Assembly (NCBI GenBank): GCA_009886625.1
Contig: QXZA01000005.1
Coordinates: forward strand, 1-64,000
Source: Flavobacteriaceae bacterium
GTDB taxonomy: Bacteria > Bacteroidota > Bacteroidia > Flavobacteriales > Flavobacteriaceae
Direction of reading: 5' to 3'
Length of the DNA stretch: 64,000 nt
Below the pieces are notes generated by a model. It did no database searches and had not been told where the DNA came from. It worked only from the letters and a program-made list of their open reading frames with translations. Position 1 is the stretch's first letter; the number at the start of each line of letters is the position of its first letter. Made by a program: the position numbers and the translations under genes. This document shows positions 52,688 through 63,217 of the stretch, one piece after another.

Positions 52688-53557
52688 TTAAGATAAATCC
52701 GCTTTTAAGCTCAAATCAATCGGTTTTGCGGCATAAGTCAAGGCACCCATTGAAATGTAATCTACCCCTGTTTCAGCCATTTCTATTAAATTACTTTCAG
52801 TAATATTTCCTGAAGCCTCAGTGGGTAACTTTTTATTAATTAACTGAATTGCAGTGACAAGTTCTTTGGGAGTAAAATTATCCAGTAAAATTCTACTAAC
52901 CCAGTTAAAAGGTAAAATTGCATTGATTTCAGAGAGGTTTCTTGCCTCTACAACCACTTCCAATGGTTTAGGAAGTGAATTTAAGTACTGCTCTGTTTTT
53001 TGAAGTGCTTCTGTCATGCCACCACAAAAATCCACATGGTTGTCTTTGATCATTAAGGCATCAAACAGCCCCATTCTATGGTTCGTTCCTCCACCAATTA
53101 GAACGGCCCATTTTTCAGGATATCTAAAGTTGGGTGTTGTTTTTCTTGTGTCTAAAAGTTGACAACTCGTATGTTTTATTTTTTGATACAATCTATTGGT
53201 GAGGGAAGCAATTCCACTCATTCTTTGCATAGAATTTAAAACCAAACGCTCTGTTGCAAGGATAGATTGTGTATTTCCTTGAATAGTAAATGCTATAGTT
53301 CCTTTTTTCACCTTACTGCCTTCCGTTGCAAGGGGCTTGAAGATTAAACGAGAATCATAGCGTTTAAAAAGGATTTCAGCAAGTTCTATTCCCGCCAGAA
53401 TTCCTTCTTCTTTTACTAATAACTTAGCTGTACTTTCTGCCTCTTTAGATATACAAGATTGACCACTGTGATCTCCTAGACCAATATCCTCCTTTAGGGC
53501 TTCATCGATAAAATGATTGATATTGTTTTTGTACTGCTTTAAAAAATAACTAGGCAT
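52688..53557 (-). CDS. nadC: Quinolinate phosphoribosyltransferase
   Basis: 289 residues. N-terminal ALKEDIGLGDHSGQ, substrate-binding MSGIASLTNRL, LLDTRKTTPNFRYPEKWAVL and HRMGLFDALMIKDNH, then EVVVEARNL. Converts quinolinate and PRPP to nicotinate mononucleotide. Overlaps the nadB stop by eight bases; last of the nadA-nadB-nadC transcript. Confidence 0.95.
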   Translation of the reverse strand: MPSYFLKQYKNNINHFIDEALKEDIGLGDHSGQSCISKEAESTAKLLVKEEGILAGIELAEILFKRYDSRLIFKPLATEGSKVKKGTIAFTIQGNTQSILATERLVLNSMQRMSGIASLTNRLYQKIKHTSCQLLDTRKTTPNFRYPEKWAVLIGGGTNHRMGLFDALMIKDNHVDFCGGMTEALQKTEQYLNSLPKPLEVVVEARNLSEINAILPFNWVSRILLDNFTPKELVTAIQLINKKLPTEASGNITESNLIEMAETGVDYISMGALTYAAKPIDLSLKADLS

Positions 53558-55103
53558 AATCTTGATTGTAAAAAACTCCTTTATTCTCAGTTATGGATTG
53601 GGCTTGCTGGATAATTAAATGAGCAATACTTACCATATTTCTTAGTTCACACAAGCCATTTGTCAGCTTATGTTGATTATAGATTTTTTGTACTTTTTTA
53701 TAGATTTCGTACATTTCGATATCCGCTTCTTTAAGTCCATTTGTGGTTTTAAAGATGCCAACCTGATTGGTCATAACTTCCTGTAATCTTAGTCTTAATT
53801 GACGAATTTCTTTAATTTCAACAGAATTAGAATAGGTGTCTCCTTTCCATTCAGGTAGGGCTTTGTAAAAAGATGAGTCGGGAAGTTTCTCTTGTAAAGC
53901 GTTGATGACATTTAATGCGGCGCGGTGAGAGAAAACTAAAGCTTCAAGCAGCGAGTTGGATGCAAGACGATTAGCCCCATGAAGTCCAGTTGAACTACAT
54001 TCTCCAATGGCATAAAGGCCTTTTAATTTGGATTCACTATTTGAATTGACTTGAATGCCTCCGCAGAAATAATGTGCAGCGGGTACTACAGGAATTGGAT
54101 CTTGAGGTAAATGAATATCCAATGTAGCGCAAGTGTCGTAGATATTTGGAAAATGTTTCTTCCAGTTTTCAACACTAATTTCCGAACAGTCTAGCGCAAC
54201 ATATTTTTCAGGTTGTTTTTGAATTTCTTTTTGAATAGCACGCGCAACAATATCCCTTGGGGCAAGCTCTTTTCTTGAATCATACTCATTCATAAAAAGA
54301 GCTCCAGAACTGTTTTTAAGTTTCGCTCCAGCCCCACGGACTGCTTCGGTGATTAGGAAAGTATTTCCATTCACTTTGTGATAAAGTGCTGTGGGATGAA
54401 ATTGAACATAGGGCAATTTATCCATATGAACCTTAGCGCGATAAGCCGCTCCAAGACCATCTCCTGTTGCGATAGAGGGATTTGTACTGTGTGCATAAAG
54501 ACTTCCTGCACCTCCAGTACAAAGCGCAGTTATCTTAGCACTTATTTTAAGAATACTTTCTTCTTTTTTGGAAATCACATAAGCTCCATAGCAACGGTTT
54601 TGTTTTTCTTTGCTATGGTGGTCCGTGATAAGATCCACTAAGGTGTGATTCTCAAGAATTTGAATGTTTTTAAAAGACTTAATTTTGTTCATTAAGGCTT
54701 CTTGGATATGAAGTCCTGTGTGGTCTTTATAATGAACCACTCTCTTTTCGGAATGGCCTCCTTCTTTGACTAAATGAAGGTTTTCTTTTTGAGTATCAAA
54801 TTGGGTTCCCCAGGTTATCAGTTCTTTCAATCGATCTTTTCCTTCTTCTACTACAAACTTCACCACTTTTGGGTTACATGTACCAGCTCCAGCAGTTTGC
54901 GTATCTTGTATATGCTTTTCATAAGAATCCTTTTCGAAATCAGAAACTACAGCGATTCCGCCTTGTGCGTATTTTGTATTGCCTTCACTGACTTGATCTT
55001 TAGAAATCAAAACCAAAGAAATTTCAGGATTACATTGTGCTAATTTAATTGCAAATGAAAGTCCAGAAATTCCGGTGCCAATAATTAATACATCTGCAAA
55101 CAT
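53550..55103 (-). CDS. nadB: L-aspartate oxidase
   Basis: 517 residues. FAD-binding start ADVLIIGTGISGLSFAIKLA, YAQGGIAVV, the active-site region VQFHPTALY, LITEAVRGAGAKL, and GECSSTGLHGANRLASNSLL. Oxidises aspartate to iminoaspartate for NadA. Two bases after the nadA stop. Confidence 0.95.
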   Translation of the reverse strand: MFADVLIIGTGISGLSFAIKLAQCNPEISLVLISKDQVSEGNTKYAQGGIAVVSDFEKDSYEKHIQDTQTAGAGTCNPKVVKFVVEEGKDRLKELITWGTQFDTQKENLHLVKEGGHSEKRVVHYKDHTGLHIQEALMNKIKSFKNIQILENHTLVDLITDHHSKEKQNRCYGAYVISKKEESILKISAKITALCTGGAGSLYAHSTNPSIATGDGLGAAYRAKVHMDKLPYVQFHPTALYHKVNGNTFLITEAVRGAGAKLKNSSGALFMNEYDSRKELAPRDIVARAIQKEIQKQPEKYVALDCSEISVENWKKHFPNIYDTCATLDIHLPQDPIPVVPAAHYFCGGIQVNSNSESKLKGLYAIGECSSTGLHGANRLASNSLLEALVFSHRAALNVINALQEKLPDSSFYKALPEWKGDTYSNSVEIKEIRQLRLRLQEVMTNQVGIFKTTNGLKEADIEMYEIYKKVQKIYNQHKLTNGLCELRNMVSIAHLIIQQAQSITENKGVFYNQDYA

Positions 55104-55105
55104 GA

Positions 55106-56095
55106 TTATTTCAGTGCTAGCATTTTAAGAATTGGTATTTTTGCTTTTTCAATGAGATCGGGGGCTAATTCAATTTCTGGTTGTTCAAAACGCAAACAAT
55201 TATATAATTTCTCCAAAGTGTTTAACTTCATAAAGGCACATTCACTACAGGCGCATGTATCATCATCTACAGGAGCTGGAATGAAAGTTTTATGAGGACA
55301 TTTTTTTTGCATCTCATGCAATATTCCCGCTTCAGTTGCAACAATGTATGTGTCTGCAGCATCTGTTTGAACAAATTCTAGCAAACCAGATGTGCTACCT
55401 ACATAACGTGCAATTTCAAGAATTGGTGACTCGCTTTCAGGATGTGCAATAAATTTAGCTTTTGGATATTGTTGAGATAAAGAAACGATCTTATCAAATG
55501 AAAAGGCTTCATGTACAATGCAGGCTCCATCCCAAAGAATCATGTCTCTACCTGTTTCTTTAATTAGAAAACGACCCAAGTTCTTGTCCGGTGCAAAAAT
55601 AATTTCTTGATCAATTGGAATACTTTCAATCACTTTTTTCGCATTACTTGATGTACAAACAATATCACTTAAGGCTTTGATTTCTGCAGAACAATTAATG
55701 TATGATACTACTATGGCTTGCGGATGCAAAGCTTTAAAGGATGCGAAATCTGAAGGAGGACAAGAATCAGCTAATGAACAGCCAGCTTTTAAATCGGGAA
55801 GTAGAACTTTCTTTGAAGGATTTATAATTTTTGCTGTTTCAGCCATAAAATGGACTCCTGCAAAAACAATAATATCTGTTTCAACTTTTGCTGCTTGCTT
55901 GGCTAAGTAAAGACTATCTCCTAAATAATCTGCTAAATCTTGAATAGCAGGTTCTTGATAATAATGCGCAAGAATGACTGCATTTTTTTCCTTTTTAAGT
56001 TTTAAAATCGCTTGGTTTAAGTCTATGTCTTTTTCAACAGGAGCTTGAATATAGCCTAAACGGTCTAGTTGGTTCGAGATTGTTTGTTGCGTCAT
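55106..56095 (-). CDS. nadA: Quinolinate synthase
   Basis: 329 residues. [20 protein letters not shown] at the start, and the three iron-sulfur cysteine regions [33 protein letters not shown] and [16 protein letters not shown]. Condenses iminoaspartate with dihydroxyacetone phosphate. Heads the nad operon. Confidence 0.95.
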   Translation of the reverse strand: MTQQTISNQLDRLGYIQAPVEKDIDLNQAILKLKKEKNAVILAHYYQEPAIQDLADYLGDSLYLAKQAAKVETDIIVFAGVHFMAETAKIINPSKKVLLPDLKAGCSLADSCPPSDFASFKALHPQAIVVSYINCSAEIKALSDIVCTSSNAKKVIESIPIDQEIIFAPDKNLGRFLIKETGRDMILWDGACIVHEAFSFDKIVSLSQQYPKAKFIAHPESESPILEIARYVGSTSGLLEFVQTDAADTYIVATEAGILHEMQKKCPHKTFIPAPVDDDTCACSECAFMKLNTLEKLYNCLRFEQPEIELAPDLIEKAKIPILKMLALK

Positions 56096-56133
56096 TTTGA
56101 TTTAATTAATAAATCTAAAAGCAAGTTATTACA

Positions 56134-56862
56134 TTATTTGCTTTTTATATTTATATCTGAGTTATAATTTAGTGCACTTTCAATTGTATAGGCGTCTTTC
56201 AATTCAAAACTTCCACTCTGAGTTCTTTGTAAGGCAGAAAGATGTGCGCCACTTGCAATTGATTTGCCAAAATCATGTGCAATACTTCTTATATAAGTTC
56301 CTTTGCTACAGCGAATTAAAAAATCCAAATCTGGTAATTCAATTCGTGTTATTTCGAATTTAGATATTGTGATATTTCGTTTTGCAATTGCAGTAGTTTC
56401 TCCTGCTCTAGCATATTCATAGAGTCTTTTTCCGTCTTTTTTTAAGGCTGAAAAAAGAGGTGGTTGTTGTTGTATGTTTCCTATAAATAAGCCCTTCGTT
56501 TTTTCTATTAATTGGGGTGTAATATGATCTGTAGTATAGGTTTGATTGATTTCTGTTTCCATGTCATAGGAGGGGGTGGTTGTTCCAAGAGTAAAAGTTC
56601 CTCGATATTCTTTTTCAGTATCCTGTAAGCTGCTGATTATTTTTGTTTTCTTTCCTGTACAAATAATCAAGAGCCCTGTAGCTAGTGGATCTAGAGTGCC
56701 AGCATGTCCTACCTTAAGTTTTTTAAGACCCGTTGTGTTTTTAAGATGCCAACGAATTTTGTTTACCACTTGAAAAGATGTCCATCCCAAGGGTTTGTCA
56801 ATTAGAAAAATTTTCCCTTCCAATAGCGCTTCGGCATTAAAATTTTCTTTAAAAAAGTCCAT
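56134..56862 (-). CDS. truB: tRNA pseudouridine-55 synthase
   Basis: 242 residues. DKPLGWTSFQVVNKIR, KVGHAGTLDPLATGLLIICT (catalytic Asp in GTLDPLATG) and RCSKGTYIRSIAHDFG. Makes pseudouridine in the T-loop of tRNAs. Shares 14 bases with the end of uppP, so it is translated from the same message. Confidence 0.95.
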   Translation of the reverse strand: MDFFKENFNAEALLEGKIFLIDKPLGWTSFQVVNKIRWHLKNTTGLKKLKVGHAGTLDPLATGLLIICTGKKTKIISSLQDTEKEYRGTFTLGTTTPSYDMETEINQTYTTDHITPQLIEKTKGLFIGNIQQQPPLFSALKKDGKRLYEYARAGETTAIAKRNITISKFEITRIELPDLDFLIRCSKGTYIRSIAHDFGKSIASGAHLSALQRTQSGSFELKDAYTIESALNYNSDINIKSK

Positions 56863-57640
56863 AAATCAAAACAATCCCTCCAACAATAATACAGTAAAAA
56901 CTAAAAAACTTAAGTTGGCTTTTCTTAACCAATGCAATCATCCATTTACACGCTAAAATCCCAGTGAAAAAAGCGGCTAGAAATCCTAAAAGAAGAGGGA
57001 ATAAATCCATTTTATTATCTAATTCATTAGCATCTAAAAGTGTTTTGGCCATACTTCCGAATATGAGAGGAAGCACCATTAGGAATGAAAAACGCGCAGC
57101 TTTTTCACGATCTATACCTAACAATACCGCAGTTGCAATTGTAGAACCACTCCTTGAGATTCCTGGTAAAATAGCAATGGCTTGAACGATCCCTAAAACA
57201 ATTGCATTTTGTGGGGAAACGATTTTGTTTGTTTTTTTGGCTTTGTCAGCCCAGAATAGAATCACTGCCGTCAAACAAAGCATAGCACCTACTAGAACCA
57301 AATTTTGTGCAAATAGTAATTCAATTTGATCTTGAAGAAAAAGACCTACAAAAGCAGCTGGTATCATGGAAAGTAAAATTTTAAAACTGAATTCAGCACT
57401 TTCATTCCATTTAAAACTAAGAAGCCCCTTAAGAATTTCAAGAATATCTTTTCTAAAGACTACTATGGTGCTTAAGGCAGTTGCAACATGAAGTGCAATA
57501 GTCAAGAATAAGCTTTCTTGGGCCTCCGCCTGATTGCCAAATAGCGCCTTTATAATTTCTAAATGACCACTAGAGGAAATTGGTAAAAATTCAGTCAATC
57601 CTTGGATAATTCCCAAGACAATTGCTTCTATATAATTCAT
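56849..57640 (-). CDS. uppP: Undecaprenyl-diphosphatase
   Basis: 263 residues, eight membrane helices. Family motifs ALVLGIIQGLTEFLPISSSG-like start (IVLGIIQGLTEFLPISSSGH at 8-27) and GISRSGSTIATAVLLG. Recycles undecaprenyl diphosphate for cell-wall synthesis. Overlaps the DUF3098 gene by 4 bases and truB by 14. Confidence 0.95.
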   Translation of the reverse strand: MNYIEAIVLGIIQGLTEFLPISSSGHLEIIKALFGNQAEAQESLFLTIALHVATALSTIVVFRKDILEILKGLLSFKWNESAEFSFKILLSMIPAAFVGLFLQDQIELLFAQNLVLVGAMLCLTAVILFWADKAKKTNKIVSPQNAIVLGIVQAIAILPGISRSGSTIATAVLLGIDREKAARFSFLMVLPLIFGSMAKTLLDANELDNKMDLFPLLLGFLAAFFTGILACKWMIALVKKSQLKFFSFYCIIVGGIVLIYGLF

Positions 57641-57882
57641 TTTTTAGCTGCTTGTTGGGTCAGTATAGAGTACATAGCGATTCCAAAACCTATAAGAACC
57701 AGAGTAGGAGCTAGACGAATACGTCTAAAGCTAAAAATAGCTTCGTTAAAATAATTTGGATCCTCACTCCCACCTCCCGACATTAGGATAAATCCAGAAG
57801 CAATTAAAGCAATAGCTAGAAAAAGGAAACGGTAGTTTCGTTTACCAAACAATAATTTTTTAGAAGTGTTATACTGTTTCAT
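57637..57882 (-). CDS. DUF3098 small membrane protein
   Basis: 81 residues, with helices at about 19-36 and 57-72 and the family-like stretch GSEDPNYFNEAIFSFRRIRL between them. Function unknown; conserved between ftsX and uppP in Bacteroidota, which hints at cell envelope work. Confidence 0.85.
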   Translation of the reverse strand: MKQYNTSKKLLFGKRNYRFLFLAIALIASGFILMSGGGSEDPNYFNEAIFSFRRIRLAPTLVLIGFGIAMYSILTQQAAKK

Positions 57883-57895
57883 AATGCGAGTTAGT

Positions 57896-58774
57896 TTAAT
57901 AGACAGCGTCTGTTTTTAGGTTTAAATAGCGTTGGGTTGCAAAAAAAGTACTGATTCCAGTAATTCCTATTCCTAAAAGCAATACACCTCCAAATACGAT
58001 TCCCAATTCATAAGGATGATTGGTCATGTTTAATTCTGGAAATCGTTTATTGAGTTCAAAAAATAATAGAGCAAGACCTCCTGCAGCAATTAAGGAACTG
58101 ATGATACCCAAACGTAAATGAATCCATATAAAGGGTCTACGGATAAAGGATTTAGTAGCTCCTACCAATTGCATGGTTTTTATGATAAAACGTTTAGAAT
58201 AAATTGATAATCTAATGGAACTATTGATAAGCAACAAAGCAATTATGACAAATAATACGGTTGTGATAAGTAATACAAAGGTGATTTTACTAATGTTTTC
58301 ATCAAGAAGAGTGATAAGTGGCTGGTCATACACCACCTCATTTACAAATTCAGCTGTTTCAAGATCTCTTTTAGTTTGAACCAAAGAAAGTGTGTTGACG
58401 TAAGCCGCATTGAAATACACATCAATTGAATTCAATAAAGGATTGTATCCTAAAAATTCTACAAAATCTTCACCTATATCTCTAGAATACATTTCTGCTG
58501 CTTCTTCTTTGGGGGTAAAACGAACATTTTTGGTAGCAGGATTGAGTTGAATCTTCTTTTGTAATTGAGTGATTTCTATGTCTTTGGCACTATCTTCTAA
58601 ATAGACCGTCATCACAATTTGTTCCTTAAAGTGGGAAGCAATATTTTTTGTATTCAATAAAAATAAACCGAGCACTCCAACAAAAAATAAAACAAGCGTA
58701 ATGCTCACCACTACAGAAAAGTATCCTGTAAGAAGTCTTCTTTTTTGGTATGTTTCTTGAAAGCTTTTGGCCAC
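57896..58774 (-). CDS. ftsX: Cell-division protein FtsX
   Basis: 292 residues from the GTG at 58774, which gives the usual flavobacterial N-terminus (AKSFQETYQKRRLLTGYFSV). A frame extends upstream to 58843 but adds 23 residues unlike the family. Four helices, a periplasmic loop with VMTVYLEDSAKDIE, and the C-terminal permease part GATKSFIRRPFIWIHLRLG. With FtsE it controls septal peptidoglycan hydrolases; ftsE is not adjacent. First gene of the ftsX-DUF3098-uppP-truB set. Confidence 0.92.
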   Translation of the reverse strand: MAKSFQETYQKRRLLTGYFSVVVSITLVLFFVGVLGLFLLNTKNIASHFKEQIVMTVYLEDSAKDIEITQLQKKIQLNPATKNVRFTPKEEAAEMYSRDIGEDFVEFLGYNPLLNSIDVYFNAAYVNTLSLVQTKRDLETAEFVNEVVYDQPLITLLDENISKITFVLLITTVLFVIIALLLINSSIRLSIYSKRFIIKTMQLVGATKSFIRRPFIWIHLRLGIISSLIAAGGLALLFFELNKRFPELNMTNHPYELGIVFGGVLLLGIGITGISTFFATQRYLNLKTDAVY

Positions 58775-58865
58775 AATAAATGTTTTTGTAAAAATATAAA
58801 AGAAATACAAGACCGTAGGCGCTATAAAATATTCTTTTAGCATTTTATCATTCCAGCAATAAGCG

Positions 58866-58873
58866 TATTTTTG
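58866..58873 (+). promoter_or_regulatory. Candidate -7 box for leuS
   Basis: TATTTTTG, 30 bases before the leuS GTG. No clear -33 TTG. Confidence 0.45.
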
Positions 58874-58903
58874 TGCCTATCATAGCAATTAATACCAAGA
58901 CAA

Positions 58904-61720
58904 GTGGGATACGACTTTAAAGAGATTGAAGATAAATGGCAGGCATATTGGGCAAAACACCAAACGTTTAAAGTCTCAAATCATTCTGAAAAACCCAAAT
59001 TTTATATTTTAGATATGTTTCCTTATCCTTCTGGAGCAGGGCTGCATGTTGGACATCCTCTAGGGTATATCGCAAGTGATATTTATGCTCGTTTTAAACG
59101 TCACAAAGGGTTTAATGTATTGCATCCTCAAGGCTATGATTCTTTTGGTTTGCCTGCCGAACAATATGCAATTCAAACAGGACAGCATCCAGCAAAAACG
59201 ACTCAAGACAATATTACTCGTTACAGAACGCAGTTGGATCAAATGGGATTTTCGTTTGATTGGAGTCGCGAGGTGAGAACATCAAGCCCCGATTTTTATA
59301 AATGGACCCAATGGATTTTCTTGCTTTTATTTGATCATTACTATTGTAATGAATCCAATAGGGCTTTATCTATTTCAAGCTTGATTGACCGTTTTGATAA
59401 AGAAGGAAATCAAAAGGTTAATGCGGTTTCTGATGGAAAAATCCCCTTGTTTTCAGCTAGTGAGTGGAGTACATTTAATATGTCCCAACAACAAGAAATT
59501 CTTTTAGGCTACCGCCTGACCTATCTTTCAGATACTGAAGTCAATTGGTGTGCTGATTTAGGAACTGTTTTGGCAAATGACGAAATAATCAATGGAGTTT
59601 CAGAACGTGGAGGTTTTCCGGTTACTAAAAAGAAAATGAAGCAATGGAGTATGCGAATTAGTGCCTATGCAGAACGTTTACTTCAGGGATTGGAGCGGAT
59701 TGATTGGCCAGAATCATTGAAAGAAATGCAACGGAATTGGATAGGAAAATCCATAGGTGCTAAAGTGTTTTTTGAGATCAAGGGAAGTGACAAGAAGATT
59801 GAAGTATTTACTACCCGACCTGACACAATTTTTGGGGTAACCTTTATGACCTTAGCTCCCGAGTTGGATTTGGTTCAAGAGATAGTGCAGCCAGATCAAA
59901 AAGAGGCCGTTGATGCCTATATAAATGAAACCAAACAACGAACCCAAAGAGAGCGGATGGCCGATGTGAAAAACATTACAGGTGTTTTTACTGGAGCTTA
60001 TGTTTTACATCCTTTTACTGGTGATCGAATTCCAATTTGGATAGGAGATTATGTATTAGCAGATTACGGTACAGGAGCCGTTATGGCGGTTCCTTGTGGA
60101 GATCAACGTGATTATGATTTCGCAAATCAATTTGATATTCCAATAAAGAATATTTTTAAAGATGTTTCCATCGAGAAAGAAGCCTACACAGATAAGGCTA
60201 ATACAATTATAGCACATTCAGATTTCTTGAATGGACTTACTTACAAGGAAGCGATGAATAAAGTAATTAAGGTGCTGGAAGAGAAAGGATCGGGTGCAGG
60301 AACAATAAATTACAAGCTTCGTGATGCTGTTTTTAGTCGACAACGATATTGGGGAGAACCAATTCCTGTTTATTATAAAAATGGAATGCCACAACCATTG
60401 AGTTTGCAAGATTTACCACTCAATTTACCTGAGGTTGAGCATTATCTACCAACCCCGGAAGGCGCCCCTCCATTAGGGAATGCACAAGATTGGGCATGGG
60501 ATGAAAAAGCAAGAAAAGTGGTGGCTAACTCAGCAATTGATCACAAAACTGTTTTTCCTTTAGAGTTAAATACTATGCCAGGTTGGGCGGGAAGCTCATG
60601 GTATTTTTACCGTTATATGGATGCTCAAAATTCTGATACTTTTGTTAGCGATGAAGCAAAAAATTATTGGCAAGATGTTGATCTTTATTTAGGAGGGAGT
60701 GAACATGCTACTGGGCATTTACTTTATTCTCGATTTTGGCAAAAATTTCTTTTTGACCTCAATCTTTTACCTGTTGATGAGTATGCAAAAAAACTTATAA
60801 ATCAGGGAATGATTCTTGGTACTTCTGCCTTTATCTATAGAAAGCCCGGAACTCAGATCTATGTATCTAAAGATTTACTAAAATCAGATATAAATTATGA
60901 GCCTATTCGTGTTGATGTTAATTTGATTAATGCCTCTGATGAATTAAACGTTGAAGGTTTGAAAAAATGGCAGCCTCAATTTGAAAACGCCGAGTTTGAA
61001 TTTAGTGACGGAATTATAAAAGTGGGACGTGAGGTTGAAAAGATGTCAAAGTCAAAATATAATGTTGTAAATCCCGATGAAATCTGTGAGCAATATGGTG
61101 CAGACACCCTCCGCATGTATGAGATGTTTCTGGGACCATTAGAGCAAGCAAAGCCTTGGAATACCGCAGGAATGTCTGGGGTTCACAATTTCCTTAGAAA
61201 GTTCTGGAAGTTGTTTTATCAAAACGATAGCTTAATAGTGACCGATGCTGTCCCGGACAAAAAGGCGCTAAAAGTATTACATGAAACAATTAAGAAAATA
61301 ACAGTGGATATTGAATCTTTTTCGTTCAATACTTGTGTGAGTTCTTTTATGATTTGTGTCAATGAACTTACAAGTTTAAACTGTCATAGTATTGAGATTT
61401 TAAAGCCTTTAACGGTTTTGCTATCTCCTTTTGCACCACATTTATCAGAAGAGTTGTGGGAGAAACTGGGGTATACTGAAAGTATAGTTGAAGCTTCATT
61501 TCCAGTGTTTAACGAAGCGTTTTTGGTAGAGGATGAAAAAAATTATCCTGTTTCTTTCAATGGTAAGATGCGTTTTACCCTTTCGCTTTCCTTGGCATTA
61601 GATAATGAAGCGATTCAGCAAGCTGTATTGGATGACCCAAGGACCATGGAGTATCTTGATGGTAAGGCTCCAAAGAAATGGATTGTTGTGCCTAATAAAA
61701 TAATTAATATTGTTTTTTGA
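58904..61720 (+). CDS. leuS: Leucine-tRNA ligase
   Basis: 938 residues from a GTG. HIGH motif HVGHPLGY (48-55), editing domain with FTTRPDTIFGVTFM and a conserved GTGAVMAVPCGDQRDYDFA, and KMSKS in EKMSKSKYNVVNP. The catalytic and editing parts have large insertions usual for Bacteroidota LeuRS. Charges tRNA-Leu. Its last base is the first base of the SemiSWEET ATG. Confidence 0.96.
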   Translation: MGYDFKEIEDKWQAYWAKHQTFKVSNHSEKPKFYILDMFPYPSGAGLHVGHPLGYIASDIYARFKRHKGFNVLHPQGYDSFGLPAEQYAIQTGQHPAKTTQDNITRYRTQLDQMGFSFDWSREVRTSSPDFYKWTQWIFLLLFDHYYCNESNRALSISSLIDRFDKEGNQKVNAVSDGKIPLFSASEWSTFNMSQQQEILLGYRLTYLSDTEVNWCADLGTVLANDEIINGVSERGGFPVTKKKMKQWSMRISAYAERLLQGLERIDWPESLKEMQRNWIGKSIGAKVFFEIKGSDKKIEVFTTRPDTIFGVTFMTLAPELDLVQEIVQPDQKEAVDAYINETKQRTQRERMADVKNITGVFTGAYVLHPFTGDRIPIWIGDYVLADYGTGAVMAVPCGDQRDYDFANQFDIPIKNIFKDVSIEKEAYTDKANTIIAHSDFLNGLTYKEAMNKVIKVLEEKGSGAGTINYKLRDAVFSRQRYWGEPIPVYYKNGMPQPLSLQDLPLNLPEVEHYLPTPEGAPPLGNAQDWAWDEKARKVVANSAIDHKTVFPLELNTMPGWAGSSWYFYRYMDAQNSDTFVSDEAKNYWQDVDLYLGGSEHATGHLLYSRFWQKFLFDLNLLPVDEYAKKLINQGMILGTSAFIYRKPGTQIYVSKDLLKSDINYEPIRVDVNLINASDELNVEGLKKWQPQFENAEFEFSDGIIKVGREVEKMSKSKYNVVNPDEICEQYGADTLRMYEMFLGPLEQAKPWNTAGMSGVHNFLRKFWKLFYQNDSLIVTDAVPDKKALKVLHETIKKITVDIESFSFNTCVSSFMICVNELTSLNCHSIEILKPLTVLLSPFAPHLSEELWEKLGYTESIVEASFPVFNEAFLVEDEKNYPVSFNGKMRFTLSLSLALDNEAIQQAVLDDPRTMEYLDGKAPKKWIVVPNKIINIVF

Positions 61721-61980
61721 TGACACAATTTGAAATTGAATTAGTAGGAATGTTTGCTGCCGTTTTGACCACCGCTGCTTTTGTGCCTCAAGTTTACAAG
61801 ATTTGGAAATCAAAAGTTTCTGATGGAATTTCGTTGAGCATGTACTTATCCATGTTTATAGGAGTGGTCACATGGTGTGTTTACGGGTATTTAATTGGGA
61901 GCCCTTCTGTTATGATTGCCAATATTGTTGCAGGTTTATTACAATTAACAATTATTTATTTTAAGTTAAAATTTAGATAA
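61720..61980 (+). CDS. SemiSWEET-type sugar transporter
   Basis: 86 residues, three membrane helices. The PQ-loop motif AFVPQVYKIWKSKVSDGISL is at about 20-40 and is typical of SemiSWEETs, which dimerise to carry sugars such as sucrose or glucose across the inner membrane. ATG overlaps the leuS stop (TGATG), so the start at the preceding TTG is not needed. Confidence 0.85.
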   Translation: MTQFEIELVGMFAAVLTTAAFVPQVYKIWKSKVSDGISLSMYLSMFIGVVTWCVYGYLIGSPSVMIANIVAGLLQLTIIYFKLKFR

Positions 61981-62025
61981 ATAGATACAGCTTAGTCAGA
62001 TTCAATTATTTTTATACAAAAAAAC

Positions 62026-62718
62026 ATGGGAAGTTATTATCTAATCATTATTGTTATTTCTCTTGCCAGTATGTGGGTGAGTAATACTTTGAAGAGAAAG
62101 TTTAAAAAATACTCTGCATTGTCCTTACGCAATGGAATGTCAGGCAAAGAAATTGCAGAGAAAATGCTTGCTGATCATGGAATCCGAGATGTGAAAGTGA
62201 TTTCAGTTCGTGGTTTTTTAACAGACCATTATAATCCAAAAAATAAAACAGTTAACCTTAGCGAATCGGTATATAATCAGCGAAACGCTGCTGCAGCTGC
62301 TGTAGCTGCTCATGAGTGTGGTCATGCGGTTCAACATGCAAAAGGCTATGAGTGGCTAACTTTGAGGTCACAACTTGTTCCTGTGGTAGGGGTTGCTTCA
62401 AATTTATCTATCATTGTGATTATAGGCGGTTTGGTTTTAATGCAGATTGTTCCTTTTGGTTTTGAAATTGCGGTACTGGGTGTAGGCCTTTTTGGTTTAG
62501 GAACGCTTTTTAGTTTTATAACGCTCCCCGTTGAATATGACGCCAGTAATCGAGCCTTAGCTTGGTTAGACCGAAAAAATATTGTTTCTAGGGAAGAACT
62601 CGCAGGCTCTAAAGATGCATTAAAATGGGCGGCAAGAACCTATGTGGTAGCTGCCTTAGGATCTTTGGCTACGCTTGCTTATTTTGCTTTTCAAGTATTT
62701 GGAGGGAGAAGAGACTAA
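62026..62718 (+). CDS. Zinc metallopeptidase, YugP family
   Basis: 230 residues. Membrane anchor 1-18, zinc site HECGH (His96, Glu97, His100) in AAAVAAHECGHAVQHAKGYE, two hydrophobic segments at about 127-168, and a C-terminal helix. Membrane-embedded neutral zinc protease; targets unknown. Stop abuts that of the convergent lrp gene with no spacer. Confidence 0.9.
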   Translation: MGSYYLIIIVISLASMWVSNTLKRKFKKYSALSLRNGMSGKEIAEKMLADHGIRDVKVISVRGFLTDHYNPKNKTVNLSESVYNQRNAAAAAVAAHECGHAVQHAKGYEWLTLRSQLVPVVGVASNLSIIVIIGGLVLMQIVPFGFEIAVLGVGLFGLGTLFSFITLPVEYDASNRALAWLDRKNIVSREELAGSKDALKWAARTYVVAALGSLATLAYFAFQVFGGRRD

Positions 62719-63189
62719 TTAAAGCGTTATTTGACGATTTAATTGCTGTTGAAGTGAAATAAAGGTTTCTGTTCTTGAAACTCCTTTTACCGATTGGATT
62801 TTTTTATTCAGTAATTCCATAAGGTGTTCATTGTCTTTACATAATAGTTTAGCAAAAATACTCCAGTTTCCTGTGGTATAATGACATTCAATTACCTCAG
62901 GAATGTTTTTTAGTTGTTGAACCGCTTCAGGATTACGCATCGCTTTATCTAAATAGATACCGATAAATGCTACTGTCTTAAAACCTAATATTTTAGGATT
63001 AAGAATGACTTGAGATCCAGAAATCACACCTACTTTCTCTAATTTTTTTAACCGCTGATGAACAGCTGCGCCTGAAATTCCAGCCATTTTTGATATAGCT
63101 AAAATGGGGGTTCTAGCATCTTCCATCAGGGTTTTTAAAATGATTTTATCAATTCCGTCAATAGCGATTGTTTGCTCTGAGATTTTCAT
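62719..63189 (-). CDS. Lrp/AsnC-family regulator
   Basis: 156 residues. Helix-turn-helix ILAISKMAGISGAAVHQRLK at about 29-48, then the RAM effector domain with HYTTGNWSIFAKLLCKDNE and GVSRTETFISL. Regulates amino-acid metabolism in response to amino acids. A 12-bp palindrome at 63218 may be its own operator. Confidence 0.92.
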   Translation of the reverse strand: MKISEQTIAIDGIDKIILKTLMEDARTPILAISKMAGISGAAVHQRLKKLEKVGVISGSQVILNPKILGFKTVAFIGIYLDKAMRNPEAVQQLKNIPEVIECHYTTGNWSIFAKLLCKDNEHLMELLNKKIQSVKGVSRTETFISLQQQLNRQITL

Positions 63190-63217
63190 AAAGATGAAAT
63201 TTACTAAAGAATAATTA